From: CAYTOF01 sp964439435 | GTDB taxonomy: Bacteria > Bacillota > Clostridia > Oscillospirales > QAMX01 | NCBI GenBank assembly: GCA_964439435.1 | Contig: CAYTOF010000064.1 | Location: 1 to 12,087 of the forward strand | Length of the DNA: 12,087 bases | Direction: 5' to 3' | Shown here: in pieces, positions 1 through 6,661 of the stretch | How the letters are laid out: every line of letters begins with the position of its first letter | Numbering within the stretch: the first letter of the stretch is position 1 | Position numbers and translations under genes: made by a program | The notes under the pieces: model-generated | Databases searched by the model: none | The model's input: the letters and a program-made list of their open reading frames with translations, nothing else | Told to the model about the DNA's origin: nothing

Positions 1-17
1 TATTTTCTCGCCTTTTC

Positions 18-644
18 TCAACCATATAGCTTGACCGCCAACAAAATCACTGCAATGACAAAGCCTATTGCAAGCAAAATAAGCGAGTCCTGCAATTTAA
101 GTTTTTTCACTTTAAATTTACTGACAAAAGCCAGAGCGGTGGTAAGCATGACAAATCCATATATATATGGGAAGACCGTCGGGCCTGCCAGTTTTTTAAA
201 GATCATGACCAGAGGGAAAATCAGCGCAGCAGTAGTCACGGGCAAACCGTCATATGTTGTGCGGTCGGATTTTCCAAAAGTGTTGCGTTCAAGTTCGGTT
301 ACGCCAAAATAAGCAAGCCTAATCAAGGCGGCAAGCACATAAAGAATGAAAATTGGTATAAAAAACCATCTGTTCAGGCCGATACTGTAACCTATGACAG
401 AGGGTAGCACGCCAAAACAAATAAGATCAGAAAGAGAGTCTATCCAGACGCCGAATTTGAGCTCGATTTCTGTTCTTTTTCTGGTTTTTGCGACAGCGCC
501 GTCAAACATATCACACACACCAGCGGTGAGAAGACAAAAAGCAGAGAGAAACGCATGACCGCTAAAGGCGAAGATAATGCCGACAACAGCGGCGGCGGTG
601 CCGAGATAAGTCAGTAAAACGGTGTAATTGTAAAATCCAATCAT
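18..644 (-). CDS. pssA: CDP-alcohol phosphatidyltransferase, phosphatidylserine synthase type
   Basis: A 208-residue integral membrane enzyme, expected to transfer a phosphatidyl group from CDP-diacylglycerol to serine, the step before phosphatidylethanolamine. The CDP-alcohol phosphotransferase signature is visible: D45, D48-G49, A52, then G65, D69 and D73, with LPSVIGY after it. YDGLPVTTAA (131-140) is the downstream block typical of PssA. Several hydrophobic segments cover about 8-45, 70-115, 137-175 and 186-206. The signature is unusual in having A-K (K53) where the family has A-R, and it carries an insertion before G65 that I recall from clostridial relatives. The ATG at 644 was chosen because GGGAG lies 8 nt upstream and MIGFYNYTV is a normal PssA beginning; the frame is open further upstream to 734, but that part covers the promoter. 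A sister CDP-alcohol transferase with another acceptor is possible. The next gene on this strand lies outside the window. Confidence 0.88.
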   Translation of the reverse strand: MIGFYNYTVLLTYLGTAAAVVGIIFAFSGHAFLSAFCLLTAGVCDMFDGAVAKTRKRTEIELKFGVWIDSLSDLICFGVLPSVIGYSIGLNRWFFIPIFILYVLAALIRLAYFGVTELERNTFGKSDRTTYDGLPVTTAALIFPLVMIFKKLAGPTVFPYIYGFVMLTTALAFVSKFKVKKLKLQDSLILLAIGFVIAVILLAVKLYG

Positions 645-674
645 CCGAACAGCTCCCATTTTATTATACAAGTA

Positions 675-703
675 ATTATAACATGCCTTCGCATTAAGTA
701 CAA
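675..703 (-). promoter_or_regulatory. Promoter of the phosphatidylserine synthase gene
   Basis: On the minus strand, TTGTAC (698-703) is followed after 17 nt by a perfect TATAAT (675-680), which is preceded by TG as in an extended -10. The start codon at 644 lies about 30 nt downstream of the -10, giving a short leader. Confidence 0.6.
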
Positions 704-716
704 TATGTTTATTTGT

Positions 717-745
717 TTGACATGCGGCATTCACATGTCTATAAT
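717..745 (+). promoter_or_regulatory. Full-consensus sigma-A promoter
   Basis: TTGACA (717-722), 17 nt, TATAAT (740-745): both hexamers are perfect and the spacing ideal. It stands 36 nt upstream of the TTG start at 782. Its -35 is only 13 bp from the -35 of the divergent promoter, so a protein bound between them could affect both. Confidence 0.8.
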
Positions 746-781
746 ATAATTGAACGATATTATTTAAAGGGAGTTATCCAA

Positions 782-1129
782 TTGAATCGCTTGTTTTTAT
801 CATGCTCTCCGCAATATGCCGAGAGGATGTTGCTTCAAACACTTCGCAATAAGGGCGCCATACGCGGTAAGTTCACGCGGCGAAGGGTGTCTTCAAAGGG
901 CAGCGCATATGTCATCTTGGTTTTCGAGAAAATCAGCCTCGACAAGGTGAGAAATGCATCGGCGACCGTCGTTATAGACAGTATGGCAGGTAAGACAAGA
1001 ATTACGGTGCAGATAATCAAGGCGGCAAAGGCACAAAGGATTTCTGATTTTGTCAGGCGGATACACCCAAAGGAAACAAATGGAGAAGAGCCCAATGTGA
1101 TCATTGAGTTGCTGAAGGGGCTTAAGTAA
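782..1129 (+). CDS. Small conserved-looking protein of unknown function
   Basis: A 115-residue protein that I do not recognise. It is basic and soluble: no signal peptide or membrane segment. The pattern looks like an alpha/beta fold: an amphipathic start (YAERMLLQTLRNKG), a basic turn (KFTRRRVSSKG, about 30-40), three likely beta strands (AYVILVFEKI, ATVVIDSM, RITVQII), then a helical C-terminal half ending NVIIELLKGLK. The TTG start is preferred because AAAGGGAG (766-773) lies 8 nt upstream and a consensus promoter covers the frame's earlier start at 713. No convincing terminator follows (only CACC/GGTG at 1135-1148), so transcripts may run towards the ileS leader. A nucleic-acid-binding role would fit the basic patch but is only a guess. 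Confidence 0.7.
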   Translation: MNRLFLSCSPQYAERMLLQTLRNKGAIRGKFTRRRVSSKGSAYVILVFEKISLDKVRNASATVVIDSMAGKTRITVQIIKAAKAQRISDFVRRIHPKETNGEEPNVIIELLKGLK

Positions 1130-1229
1130 AAAAACACCATGTCCGGTGAGTTGAATAAAATGAGGGTTCGAAATTTTGGGTCAACCAGATCCTTGATCAA
1201 GAAAAAGAGAGTGTCCGAACCGAAATGTG

Positions 1230-1258
1230 TTGACATATATGCTGAAAACATATATAAT
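1230..1258 (+). promoter_or_regulatory. Promoter of the ileS T-box transcript
   Basis: TTGACA (1230-1235), 17 nt, TATAAT (1253-1258), a perfect consensus. A second TATAAT at 1266-1271, preceded by TGG as in an extended -10, may give an alternative start some 13 nt further on. Both place the transcription start just before the T-box stem I. Confidence 0.8.
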
Positions 1259-1264
1259 TAATTG

Positions 1265-1563
1265 GTATAATTTAAAACAATCAGGAATAAATGCAGTGAC
1301 GGAGACAGTCGTATACAGCCCCATTTCGTAACAGAGAGCCGCTCAAAATGGTGAAACGCGGACGGAATAACTATATGCGCATCACTCCACGAGCAGATCT
1401 GCCGAAAACAGATTAAGCAGATACGTAGCTTCCGGCGTTAATGGAAATGCCCTGCGCAAAAATCAATGAAATTTGCAAGCGGCAAAAAGTGGGCAATATT
1501 TGCCAACCTGGGTGGTACCGCGGGGAAATTGCGCCTCGTCCCATGAATTTGGGGCGGGCGTTT
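1265..1563 (+). promoter_or_regulatory. Isoleucine T-box riboswitch (ileS leader)
   Basis: This leader senses uncharged tRNA-Ile and lets transcription continue into ileS when the tRNA is not aminoacylated. Stem I can be drawn: GGAG (1301-1304) pairs with CTCC (1385-1388), and CGTATA (1310-1315) pairs with TATATG (1372-1377). They enclose a specifier loop whose 3' side holds ATC (1381-1383), an isoleucine codon, followed by the usual purine (A1384). The apical part has the AGAGAGCC (1333-1340) and TGGTGAAA (1349-1356) motifs that dock the tRNA elbow. The T-box core TGGGTGGTACCGCG (1509-1522) is near perfect; T1516, which follows TGG, would pair with the discriminator A of tRNA-Ile. The start is placed about 7 nt after the -10. 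Confidence 0.92.
1532..1563 (+). terminator. T-box-controlled terminator hairpin
   Basis: CGCCTCGTCCC (1532-1542) pairs with GGGGCGGGCG (1551-1560), 10 pairs with one bulged T (one pair is G-T). A short T stretch follows from 1561. The 5' arm is where the antiterminator partner of the T-box core would lie, as expected for the two exclusive structures. The T tract is short for an intrinsic terminator. Confidence 0.7.
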
Positions 1564-1583
1564 GTCATATTAAGGGAGGATTT

Positions 1584-4500
1584 ATGGTATACAAAAAGGT
1601 TCCGAGTGATTTGAATTTTGCATCAAGAGAACAAGACACATTAGAATTTTGGAAACAAAACAAAATATTTGAAAAAAGTATAGAGAACCGTGACGAGAGC
1701 AAGCTCTTCACGTTTTATGATGGGCCACCCACTGCAAACGGAAAGCCGCATATAGGCCACATCTTAACCAGGGTCATAAAAGACATCATACCGAGATACA
1801 AGACGATGAAGGGCTATCGCGTGGACCGGAAAGCCGGATGGGATACCCATGGCCTGCCCGTCGAGCTGGAAGTGGAAAGAGCTCTAAAGCTTGACGGAAA
1901 ACAGGATGTTGAGCGCTATGGTGTGGCAGAATTCAACGAAAAATGCAAAGAGAGTGTGTGGAGATACACAGGCGACTGGAAAGAGATGAGCGATGCCGTC
2001 GGATATTGGTGTGATATGGATAACCCCTATGTCACATATCACGACGAATACATTGAATCTGTCTGGTGGGCCATCAAAGAGATTGCAGACAAAGGACTGC
2101 TCTACAAGGGCCATAAAATAGTGCCCTATTGCCCGAGATGCGGCACGTCTCTTTCCAGCCATGAAGTGGCGCAGGGCTATAAAGACATTGAAGAGACTTC
2201 GATTTTTGTCAAGTTCAAGGTTAGAGGCGAGGATAGCAAATACCTGCTGGCGTGGACAACAACACCTTGGACTCTGCCCTCTAACGTTGCACTTGCAATC
2301 AACCCAAAAGAAGAATATGCCGAAGTGAGAGTTGGTGGTGAATCTCTGATTCTTGCCGAGGCACTGGTGGACACTGTCGCGGAAGATGCGGAAGTCGTCA
2401 GGGTTTTTAGTGGCGCAGAGCTCAGCGGTATGGAGTATGAACCGCTTTTTGACTTTGCGATGCCTGAAAAAAAGGCATTTTATGTCGTTTCCGGAGACTT
2501 TGTCACCTTGACCGACGGTTCGGGAATTGTTCACATCGCGCCTGCATTTGGCGAAGACGATGCGCGGGTTGGCCAAGCATTTGACTTGCCCTTCGTGCAA
2601 TATGTGGATACCCGCGGGCGTTTTACAGAAGAGGTGACGCTTTGGGCGGGTATGTTCTGCAAAGACGCGGATCCGGAGATCATTGCCAACCTGGAGTCCC
2701 GCGGACTGCTCCATAAAAAGCTCGCCTTTGAACACACTTACCCTTTCTGTTGGCGCTGTGACACCCCGCTGCTTTATTACGCGACGGACACATGGTTTAT
2801 AAAGATGACAGCGGTAAAAGATAAACTCATTGAAAATAACAAATCAATCAACTGGATTCCGGAAAATGTGCGAGATGGTCGTATGGGTCACTTTCTTGAA
2901 AATGTGGTTGACTGGGGCTTGAGTCGCTCAAGATATTGGGGGACCCCTTTGCCCGTGTGGGAGTGCACCTGCGGACACTATCATGTGATAGGCAGCATAG
3001 AGGAACTCCGACGACTTGGAGAAAACACACCTGAGGAGATAGAGCTGCACAAACCATATGTGGACGAAATAACCATTGTCTGTGAAAAATGCAAAGAGAG
3101 CATGCAACGCTCCCCGGATGTGCTTGACTGCTGGTTTGATTCGGGCTCGATGCCCTTTGCGCAGTATCACTATCCCTTTGAAAACAAAGAGGAATTTCAC
3201 AAGCATTTTCCCGCAGACTTCATAAGCGAAGCCATAGACCAAACGCGCGGTTGGTTTTATACTTTGCTCGCCATTTCAACCCTCTTGTTTGGAGTTGCCC
3301 CCTTTAAAAACTGCATTGTGCTCGGTCATGTAAATGATCGAGAGGGGCAAAAAATGTCAAAACACAAGGGAAATGTTGTGGACCCCGTGCCGATTTTGAA
3401 AAAGCAGGGTGCGGATGCCGTCAGATGGTATTTTTACTCCGGCAGTGCACCTTGGTTGCCTAGCAGGTTTTATGAAGAGGCTGTAAATGAGAGCCAGCGG
3501 AAATTTATGGGGACATTGTGGAACACCTATTCGTTCTTTGTTCTCTATGCCAACATTGACGGCTATAACCCCCAAAAACACAAGTCGAATCCCTCTGCTC
3601 TGACAGTGATGGACAGATGGATACTCTCAAAGCTGAACACTCTCACGACAAACATAGACAACAACCTTGAAAACTACAAGATAACAGAGTCCGCCCGCGC
3701 TATTGAAGAGTTTGTGGACGAATTGTCAAACTGGTATGTTCGTCGCGGCAGAGAGAGATATTGGGTTTCCGAACTCACGGAAGACAAAATATGTGCCTAT
3801 GATACCCTCTATACGGTACTGGTCACACTTTCCAAGCTGATTGCACCCTTCGTACCTTTTATGGCGGAGAGCATATATCAAAACTTGGTCAGAAGTGTTT
3901 TGGACGATGCACTCGAAAGTGTGCACCTCTGCGACTTTCCGCAAGCGGAACTGGCCCGAATTGACAAAGAACTCGAAGAAAAAATGGATCTTGTTTTAAA
4001 AATTGTCGTCCTGGGCAGAGCTTGCAGATCCAAAAGCGCAATCAAGAACAGACAACCTCTAAAAGCACTGTATATCAGAACCGGAAGCGAAAGACTCAGC
4101 GAAGAGTATTTAGAGCTGATTAAAGAAGAACTGAATGTGAAAGAGGCGGTGTTCACGGAAACGGACAAAGGCTTTGTCACCTACGCTTTCAAACCTCAGC
4201 TGAAAACAGTCGGCAGAAAGTTTGGCAAGCTCGTTCCTGAAATAAGATCCGTCTTGGAAAGTGCAGACGGAGACGAACTCATGGAGGAGCTTGAAAGAAA
4301 GGGCGAAGTTCTGTTGGATTTGAGTACGGGGCAAATCACCCTTGAGAGAGATGATCTGCTCATTGAGACAAAGGCTGCAATGGGACTTATATCTGAATCA
4401 ATCGGGGACATCTCGGTTGCACTGGACACAGAGCTGAACGACGAACTGATAGAAGAGGGTTATGTCAGAGAGCTTGTGAACAGATTGCAGACGATGCGAA

Positions 4501-4703
4501 AGGAAGCAGGATTTGAAGTGACGGATAAAATCGAAATCACCTTCAAATCAAGTGAGCTTTTGGCAAAGACAATAAATAAATACAAGGAATATCTCTCCGG
4601 CGAAGTGCTTGCAACCTCTATAGAAGAGATGGAGCCAAAGGGCCATGTCGGCGTCAAGGATATAAACGGCGAAGAGATAGTTGTTGGGTTGATAAAAAGT
4701 TGA
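1584..4703 (+). CDS. ileS: Isoleucyl-tRNA synthetase, type 2 (eukaryote-like)
   Basis: Class I aminoacyl-tRNA synthetase of 1039 residues that charges tRNA-Ile in the cytoplasm. The HIGH motif is at 56-59 (PHIGH). The second signature reads KMSKH (590-594) instead of KMSKS. The editing (CP1) domain shows WTTTPWTLPSN (225-235) and GSGIVHIAPAFGEDD (about 312-326), which remove mischarged valine. Cysteine pairs C183/C186, C389/C392, C461/C463 and C500/C503 are probable zinc sites. The anticodon-binding domain follows (about 700-850), and then the long C-terminal region of the about 1030-1050-residue type-2 enzymes. That type includes the naturally mupirocin-tolerant IleRS group, so tolerance is inferred. 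The ATG at 1584 has AAGGGAGGA at 1572-1580; 37 more in-frame codons upstream lie inside the riboswitch and are not protein. Confidence 0.97.
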   Translation: MVYKKVPSDLNFASREQDTLEFWKQNKIFEKSIENRDESKLFTFYDGPPTANGKPHIGHILTRVIKDIIPRYKTMKGYRVDRKAGWDTHGLPVELEVERALKLDGKQDVERYGVAEFNEKCKESVWRYTGDWKEMSDAVGYWCDMDNPYVTYHDEYIESVWWAIKEIADKGLLYKGHKIVPYCPRCGTSLSSHEVAQGYKDIEETSIFVKFKVRGEDSKYLLAWTTTPWTLPSNVALAINPKEEYAEVRVGGESLILAEALVDTVAEDAEVVRVFSGAELSGMEYEPLFDFAMPEKKAFYVVSGDFVTLTDGSGIVHIAPAFGEDDARVGQAFDLPFVQYVDTRGRFTEEVTLWAGMFCKDADPEIIANLESRGLLHKKLAFEHTYPFCWRCDTPLLYYATDTWFIKMTAVKDKLIENNKSINWIPENVRDGRMGHFLENVVDWGLSRSRYWGTPLPVWECTCGHYHVIGSIEELRRLGENTPEEIELHKPYVDEITIVCEKCKESMQRSPDVLDCWFDSGSMPFAQYHYPFENKEEFHKHFPADFISEAIDQTRGWFYTLLAISTLLFGVAPFKNCIVLGHVNDREGQKMSKHKGNVVDPVPILKKQGADAVRWYFYSGSAPWLPSRFYEEAVNESQRKFMGTLWNTYSFFVLYANIDGYNPQKHKSNPSALTVMDRWILSKLNTLTTNIDNNLENYKITESARAIEEFVDELSNWYVRRGRERYWVSELTEDKICAYDTLYTVLVTLSKLIAPFVPFMAESIYQNLVRSVLDDALESVHLCDFPQAELARIDKELEEKMDLVLKIVVLGRACRSKSAIKNRQPLKALYIRTGSERLSEEYLELIKEELNVKEAVFTETDKGFVTYAFKPQLKTVGRKFGKLVPEIRSVLESADGDELMEELERKGEVLLDLSTGQITLERDDLLIETKAAMGLISESIGDISVALDTELNDELIEEGYVRELVNRLQTMRKEAGFEVTDKIEITFKSSELLAKTINKYKEYLSGEVLATSIEEMEPKGHVGVKDINGEEIVVGLIKS

Positions 4704-4749
4704 ATACAATTTTCGCACCAGGAGAATTGATAAATTTCAGGAGGGTATT

Positions 4750-5388
4750 ATGGTATTTGAAAAAAACGATATTTTGCTGATGACCGGTGACAGTGTCACG
4801 GATTGCGGCCGATCAGCGGCGGGCGAAAGTGCGAACAACACGATAGAGGGGATGGGGAATGGATATGTGAGCCTTGTTAAAACATATCTGAATGCCTTTT
4901 ACCCGGAACTTGGACTGCGTATAATCAACAAAGGGATAGGCGGGAACAGAACGACGGACATTCTGAACCGTATGGAGCAAGACCATCTTTCCTTTAAACC
5001 GGATGTCATTTCGATAATGATCGGAATAAATGATGTTTGGCGTCGTTTTGACAGTCCGGACACTGTGCAGATAGACGAAAAGGCATATGCTGAAAACATG
5101 GAGAAAATCCTCTCGAAATTCAACTCAGTGGCAAGAAAAGTGTTTGTGATATCTCCGTTTGTCTTATCCGACAAGGAATCAGAAATGGGAATTATGGCTC
5201 GCAAATACGCCGCAATCGCCAAGGCAGAGGCACAAAAAGCAAATGCCGTATATGTCGATCTTTGGGAAGTCTTTGGTGCATTGCTTGAAAAAACATCGGC
5301 AAAGCTCTATTCCGGAGACACGGTTCATCCGACGATCTGCGGTCATGCGGTTATGGCCAAGGCCCTTATTGAGGTTATGCTCAAATAA
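4750..5388 (+). CDS. SGNH/GDSL-family hydrolase (probable carbohydrate esterase)
   Basis: A 212-residue cytoplasmic esterase of the SGNH fold. All four blocks are present: GDSVTD with nucleophile S15, NKGIGGNR with G64/G65, IGINDVW with N94, and SGDTVHPT with D190 and H193 as the catalytic pair. There is no signal peptide, so it acts inside the cell. The GDSxTDCGR beginning and the LGxR-type spacing resemble intracellular acetyl-sugar or rhamnogalacturonan acetyl esterases, but lipase or lysophospholipase-like members share the fold, so the substrate is open. The start has a strong CAGGAGGG (4738-4745). The gene begins 46 bp after ileS with no recognisable promoter, so it is probably read through from ileS, an odd pairing that would place it under T-box control. 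Confidence 0.87.
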   Translation: MVFEKNDILLMTGDSVTDCGRSAAGESANNTIEGMGNGYVSLVKTYLNAFYPELGLRIINKGIGGNRTTDILNRMEQDHLSFKPDVISIMIGINDVWRRFDSPDTVQIDEKAYAENMEKILSKFNSVARKVFVISPFVLSDKESEMGIMARKYAAIAKAEAQKANAVYVDLWEVFGALLEKTSAKLYSGDTVHPTICGHAVMAKALIEVMLK

Positions 5389-5402
5389 CAATAAAAACAA
5401 AC

Positions 5403-5433
5403 AAAACCGGCATGTCATCATTGCCGGTTTTTT
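5403..5433 (+). terminator. Rho-independent terminator after the esterase gene
   Basis: CCGGCA (5407-5412) and TGCCGG (5422-5427) form the stem, extended by A-T pairs on the outside, with a 9-nt loop and TTTTTT directly after it. It separates the ileS-esterase unit from the next promoter at 5501. The flanking A run makes it possibly active in both directions. Confidence 0.88.
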
Positions 5434-5500
5434 CATACAAAAAAGCCGAAGCAATTAAAAAGCTCATTTCTTTGATGGCAACAGAAAAACGAAACTTCGG

Positions 5501-5529
5501 TTGACAGATTTGGGCAATGATGATACGAT
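5501..5529 (+). promoter_or_regulatory. Promoter of the glycosidase-PHP-NUDIX operon
   Basis: TTGACA (5501-5506), 17 nt, TACGAT (5524-5529), with TG one base before the -10. CTTCGG (5495-5500) touches the -35 and has its inverted copy CCGAAG at 5446-5451, a possible extra binding or hairpin element. The start codon at 5620 lies about 85 nt past the expected transcription start. Confidence 0.75.
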
Positions 5530-5537
5530 AACACCGT

Positions 5538-5553
5538 GTTTTCAACTGAAAAC
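5538..5553 (+). promoter_or_regulatory. Candidate operator palindrome at the transcription start
   Basis: GTTTTCA (5538-5544) and TGAAAAC (5547-5553) are perfect inverted arms around a 2-bp centre, AC. The site begins 9 bp after the -10, about +2 to +17, a standard repressor position. Arms and size suit a LacI-like or similar dimeric repressor, but no regulator gene is in the window, so this is inferred from symmetry and position only. Confidence 0.45.
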
Positions 5554-5619
5554 TTACCGATATACAGCTGTTTAAGCAAGGCCCTTTAGGAGATATACAA
5601 AATAAAAGGAGAGAGTATT

Positions 5620-6624
5620 ATGATTTTTCCAAATCTTCAAAGAGAGCGTTGGCAAGACGAAAAAAACAACCCGATTGTTGGGTATTTTTACGGTGAAAAG
5701 AACAGATACGCTATAGGAGATCCTCAAGTGGTGACTCCGGAAGAGTTTGATGGGAAATGGCATATGTTTTACCATGGATTCTTTGATGAGGGCGTTCCGT
5801 ATTTTTATCACGTTATCTCAGATGATGGACTTACATGGGAATTCAAAGCTCGATGGCAGTTCAATGTTGGACCCACATATATGTTTAGAGATAAAGAACG
5901 CTGGATTTTATACACATCCACCGTTATATACCGCGACATGAGGGCGCAAGGGCGCGCCGAGGACACCTACGGTGAAAGGGTATCCTACATAATACAGGCA
6001 AGGACAAGTGAAAACTTTGAGGAGTGGTCCGAACCGACAGATGTTATTTTGGTTGACTTACCTTGGGAAAGAGTCGGGCCGGAGTTTTGTGTCAGAAACC
6101 CATGTATGGTGCGCCTGCCAAATGGCAGATATCGCCTTTACTACAGCGGAGGTTCATTGAACCTTGATATATGCAATTATCCCGAGCCGCTTCACATAGG
6201 ATATGCCGAGAGTGATGATCCTATTTCAGGCTTTGTCAAAAGAAGCGAACCCATTTTATCTCCGGATCTTGACAACCCATACAGAAATCTTGGTTGCGGT
6301 GGATTTAAAGTATATGGGTGGGAAGGCAAGTTCTTGGCACTGTACAATCCCATATATAAAGATGAAGAGGGCATGCCGAGGTCTGCTATAGCCGTTATGG
6401 TGTCCGATGATGGGGTAGATTGGAAAGAGGCGCCATATGGGCCGATCTTCCTGCCGGGCACAGCGGAGTGGAAGAAAGCTCTTGTATACCAATTGGACAT
6501 TGCCACGGTGGGAGACGAACTGCGCATCTATTACAACGCCAGAGATGAATGGCTTGAGGGAATAGAGCGGATAGGGATGAGCTCATTAAAAGATGCATCC
6601 ATAAGCATACACAAGCTTATTTGA
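5620..6624 (+). CDS. Beta-propeller glycoside hydrolase-like protein (GH43/GH32/GH130-like fold)
   Basis: A 334-residue protein without signal peptide, hence probably cytoplasmic. It has the look of a five-bladed beta-propeller glycosidase: repeated S-x-D-G-x-x-W turns (SDDGLTW at 67-73, SDDGVDW at 262-268), repeated GKWHMFYHG / NGRYRLYYSGG-type strand pairs (45-53, 168-178), GDPQVV near the N-terminus with D34, and GPEFCVRNPCMV (153-164) with E155. D34 and E155 or a neighbouring acid are candidate catalytic residues, but I cannot assign a CAZy family. A phosphorylase of the GH130 kind or a non-catalytic sugar binder remain possible. The start has AAAGGAGAG (5605-5613) 6 nt upstream. It is the first gene of the operon that continues with two PHP proteins and a NUDIX hydrolase, so it may release the sugar they process. 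Confidence 0.75.
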   Translation: MIFPNLQRERWQDEKNNPIVGYFYGEKNRYAIGDPQVVTPEEFDGKWHMFYHGFFDEGVPYFYHVISDDGLTWEFKARWQFNVGPTYMFRDKERWILYTSTVIYRDMRAQGRAEDTYGERVSYIIQARTSENFEEWSEPTDVILVDLPWERVGPEFCVRNPCMVRLPNGRYRLYYSGGSLNLDICNYPEPLHIGYAESDDPISGFVKRSEPILSPDLDNPYRNLGCGGFKVYGWEGKFLALYNPIYKDEEGMPRSAIAVMVSDDGVDWKEAPYGPIFLPGTAEWKKALVYQLDIATVGDELRIYYNARDEWLEGIERIGMSSLKDASISIHKLI

Positions 6625-6661
6625 ATAAACCGACATCATGCCGAGAAGAGAGGATTCAAAG

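Noticed and set aside
713..781. Upstream TTG start at 713 for the 115-residue gene
   Set aside because: It would start inside the -35 region of a perfect promoter (717-745); the TTG at 782 has a well-placed Shine-Dalgarno.
1160..1180. GGTTCGAAAT resembling a tRNA T loop
   Set aside because: No pairing T stem, no CCA-side acceptor stem, and no D or anticodon arms around it. The same bases form the inverted repeat GGTTCG (1165-1170) / CGAACC (1216-1221), of unknown meaning.
1192..1201. Palindrome CTTGATCAAG before the ileS promoter
   Set aside because: A 10-bp palindrome alone is likely by chance, and it lacks a T run to be a terminator; kept only as a note.
1473..1583. N-terminal extension of ileS from 1473
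   Set aside because: This stretch is the T-box core and terminator RNA, not coding. The ATG at 1584 has the ribosome site and the family N-terminus.
1884..2735. Long minus-strand open frame opposite ileS (283 codons)
   Set aside because: It is fully covered by the certain ileS gene, shows no recognisable domain, and reflects open frames opposite a well-biased gene. Other frames opposite or inside ileS, the esterase, PHP, NUDIX and antiporter genes were left out for the same reason.
6638..6661. ATG at 6638 as the start of the first PHP gene
   Set aside because: It has no Shine-Dalgarno and adds 8 residues with no counterpart in the paralogue; 6662 fits both criteria.
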